A DNA stretch of 64,000 bases from Penelope pileata. Lineage: Eukaryota; Chordata; Aves; Galliformes; Cracidae. The translations under genes and the position numbers were made by a program. This document shows, piece by piece, positions 61,501 to 64,000 of the stretch. The notes under the pieces were generated by a model. That model searched no databases. It saw only the letters and a list, made by a program, of their open reading frames with translations, and was not told the DNA's origin. Location: contig WBMW01000226.1 in the NCBI GenBank assembly GCA_013396635.1, positions 272,075-336,074 on the forward strand, given 5' to 3'. Numbering within the stretch: position 1 is the stretch's first letter; every line of letters starts with the position of its first letter.

Positions 61501-64000
61501 CAGAGCTAATGGTATAAAACAGAAATTTCTGAAAGAAGTGAGTGAGAACTCCCACTCAGAACATGAGATTTTTTTTTTAGGCACTTATCTAGAGCTACAC
61601 TGATTCAGTGAATATATTTTAAATATAAACATTGTGTTCAGTTTCATGAATGTCCATCAATAAGAAGTCCCGAGCACTTTGTGAGAGGAAGATTTAAAAA
61701 ACAACAATGAAAACTAAAATTAAATTAGAACAGGATGTGGGTGTTTAGTATAACACATATACTTTGACAAGAACATAAGCAGTCTGCAGAAAGTATTTAA
61801 CTTGATTGGCAAAAATCTCTTAGAAACAAATTAGTGATGCAAACAATTTACAGTAAAGCTAGAAATACAACTTAAGTATATTGAGTATCAGCTAAGGACT
61901 GGATTAAGTAAAATCCATCATGCAGCATGACCCATCAGTCCTCAAACATACTGATTTTATTTGGATCATTTATTTTCATTACAATTTAATAAAATAAATA
62001 CTTAAATTGAAGCTAGATGTGTCTGTGTAAATGATTTTATGAACTATTACTGTTTTTGTTTTGCCATTAATTCATATGTGTGTAAGAATTCAAGCCTATG
62101 TGACAAACTATTTTAATTCTAACGGTGAGAGCAATACAGGGCTACTTAAAGGACTCTAGAATCTTTCCTCCCCCCTCACCTCCACAGTTGTCTTTTTTTT
62201 GCTTGTTCCTTGTTTATTGTTGCAAAGAAATAACCCAAAGAGATTGTTAACATACTCTTATAGGTCAGACATATTACTATCTGAACTTTAATACCAAATA
62301 TTCTCCTTTTATGGGTAGTAAAATACCTACTTTACATAGATGAAAACTTAATTCACTATCAGAATATTCAGCCTCTCTTTTTACTTTCTTTATTCAAACA
62401 AGGAACTAAAACCAATATTTTCTATCGTGGAGAATTACTAGTTCTAATACTGTCATCTGATCTAGAAGTTTAACTACAGACTTTGTATTCTATTCCCCTC
62501 TTCAGTTCCCTGCAAAACAAACAAACAAACAACAAAAAAAACCAACAAATATTGTTCTACATAATTCTACTGAAGCCTCAGACACGTCAGTGTTTCCTAT
62601 CTATTTTCCTACTATCACACTGGTATGGAAGTATTGGGAAAATGAAAACCAGAAAACTTCGTATGAGTAAGAATACAAAGAAAAAGGAAAAACTGAAACT
62701 ATAAAAAGATGCCTGTTTCGTGTAATACTTTTTCTGATGCATTCAGAAAAAAAGTAACGGATTCCTAGAGAAAGTAGTTAAGATTTCTTCTTAAGATTTC
62801 TGACAGTAGTTCTTTAAATTGCTACTGCAACTTCAAACAAATTCTCCCAGAGGGAGATGGAAAGAAAGGGGAAGTGGATAGAAACTAGTAAAATTATAAT
62901 CTTCGTTCATTCACCGTCTGGTAAAAGGTGATAAAAAAAAATAAACTCTCAAAATACAGATGGAAGACCTGTAGGGAAAGATCTATGTTAAATACAGACC
63001 AAAACATTTGCAGGAATGACCATTAGGTGATTTGTCTCATAATCACAGAACCATTAATAGGAAGCACTCATTAGCTGCCCCTTCAGATTACTGTTGATGA
63101 ATATCAACACTGAAACATGTTGTCTATGAAACATATTATTTTCCTGCTTCACCAATCTTAAATATCTGGAATGTCAGTTTAAAATAATTTATGATACAGT
63201 ATTTAATAATCCAAATTGATAACTACAGTTTACGTGCTGTTCCAAATAGGAAATATTTTATGATAAGACATACCTGTCATGTCCTGCTGTTTGTCCTTTA
63301 CAACACCATAGTGGAAGTATTATATCCAATTTTCCATCTTCAAAGAGGTGTAGAGTAACAGTTACCCGTAATATCTCAATAGTATTATATATATGTTAAT
63401 TTCTCCAAAGTCAAATAAATCAGGCTATATGTATACTCTGACCATTCAGGCTAAGCATTCAGCTATAAGCATAACATATAGCTCCTCATGTAGGTTTCGT
63501 TAGCAAGCTGGTAAAAGTTTTTTTATAGAAGCATCTATGTACTTTGTGCATACTAGGAAAAACATGCATCTTGGTGAAAAACCTGAATGATATAACATTC
63601 ACAGAAGATGTATTACATTTCAAGTCTACACTTTCCCCTTTTTCAACAAGCCGAACAGACTGTTCCGTATTAGAAGCTACTTCTTTTTTCCACAGTTTTT
63701 GTAAACCACCACCACCACCCTTCAAGAAAACCCAAAACACACACATATGGACCCCTCCCTCCTTTTCTAATATTTCATTTTTGTTTCTAGTGAATAAACA
63801 GTGCAAGAAAGTGATGTCTAACTCTATAAGTCCTCCCTACTTTAAAAGAAAAATAAAAAAAGAAAAAAAGCCAGAAGATAAAAGGCGATATAAGTCAACA
63901 TGTTTTCTGAAGAAACAATTATTTTTGATTCCTGTATGAAGAATGAATGGAGATTAAGCTGCAAGAGTGGAAGGATAGAGTAAAATCTCTGATAAGAGGA
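58571..64000. other. AT-rich non-coding stretch
   Basis: No supported gene, RNA gene or interspersed repeat. Small frames (60,214-60,444 -, 62,483-62,704 +, and the mutual shadows 63,486-63,806 - / 63,544-63,939 +) lack recognisable features. Confidence 0.5.

Noticed and set aside
63486..63939. Frames of 106 and 131 codons on opposite strands
   Set aside because: They overlap as mutual shadows in low-complexity sequence with lysine-rich and proline runs, and neither has a motif.
1..64000. CRISPR arrays, rRNA, tRNA, bacterial operons or intact viral genes
   Set aside because: No regularly spaced repeat-spacer array, no tRNA or rRNA core and no prokaryotic gene layout was seen; the only retroviral sequence is two gene-less LTR pieces. 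A covariance-model search for small RNAs was not possible here.

Overview
This window looks like AT-rich, gene-poor DNA from a bird nuclear genome. The main evidence is the repeats. At least eight CR1 (chicken repeat 1) LINE fragments carry the typical avian 3' end, with the cacagaattgcagggg / ggttggaagggacc block and, in one copy, a terminal TATGATTCTATGAT-type tail. There are two mariner deletion derivatives of the kind known from galliform genomes, and two avian-type LTRs, each adjoining CR1 sequence. A galliform or close relative is plausible but is an inference. No bacterial, organellar or viral gene organisation is present.

I found no protein-coding gene that I can name. Almost every open reading frame over 60 codons is either a decayed piece of CR1 or mariner or a chance frame in AT-rich DNA. 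The best of the unexplained frames is at 56,559-56,915 (+). Its third methionine opens a 98-residue frame with a signal-peptide-like N-terminus followed by a hydrophilic, two-cysteine tail. I list it as a candidate only.

Layout: 1-1,207 is unique sequence that begins with a G20 run. 1,208-2,041 is a minus-strand CR1 interrupted by an LTR-like insert, with a single-N assembly seam at 1,699. 5,208-5,432 is a minus-strand CR1 with an internal deletion. 8,810-9,337 is mariner derivative 1, followed by a plus-strand CR1 piece at 9,458-9,786. 14,893-15,365 is an unassigned, relatively CpG-rich block with two overlapping frames. 17,458-17,765 is an internal CR1 ORF2 fragment lacking both ends. 19,739-20,898 is a minus-strand CR1 split by a solo LTR, with a second single-N seam at 20,359 flanked by a 67-bp duplication. 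27,384-27,957 is mariner derivative 2. 30,721-30,797 and about 49,335-49,484 resemble very old CORE/MIR-type SINE relics. 31,340-31,700 is rich in ATTA/TAATTG motifs and is a candidate conserved non-coding element. 36,891-37,664 is a plus-strand CR1 with its intact 3' tail. 52,279-52,325 and 58,332-58,570 are minus-strand CR1 3' fragments. The remainder is AT-rich unique sequence with scattered microsatellites.

The clearest results are the nested insertions, the shared internal deletion in the two mariner copies, and two assembly seams. The gene-scale and regulatory candidates need comparative data to judge.
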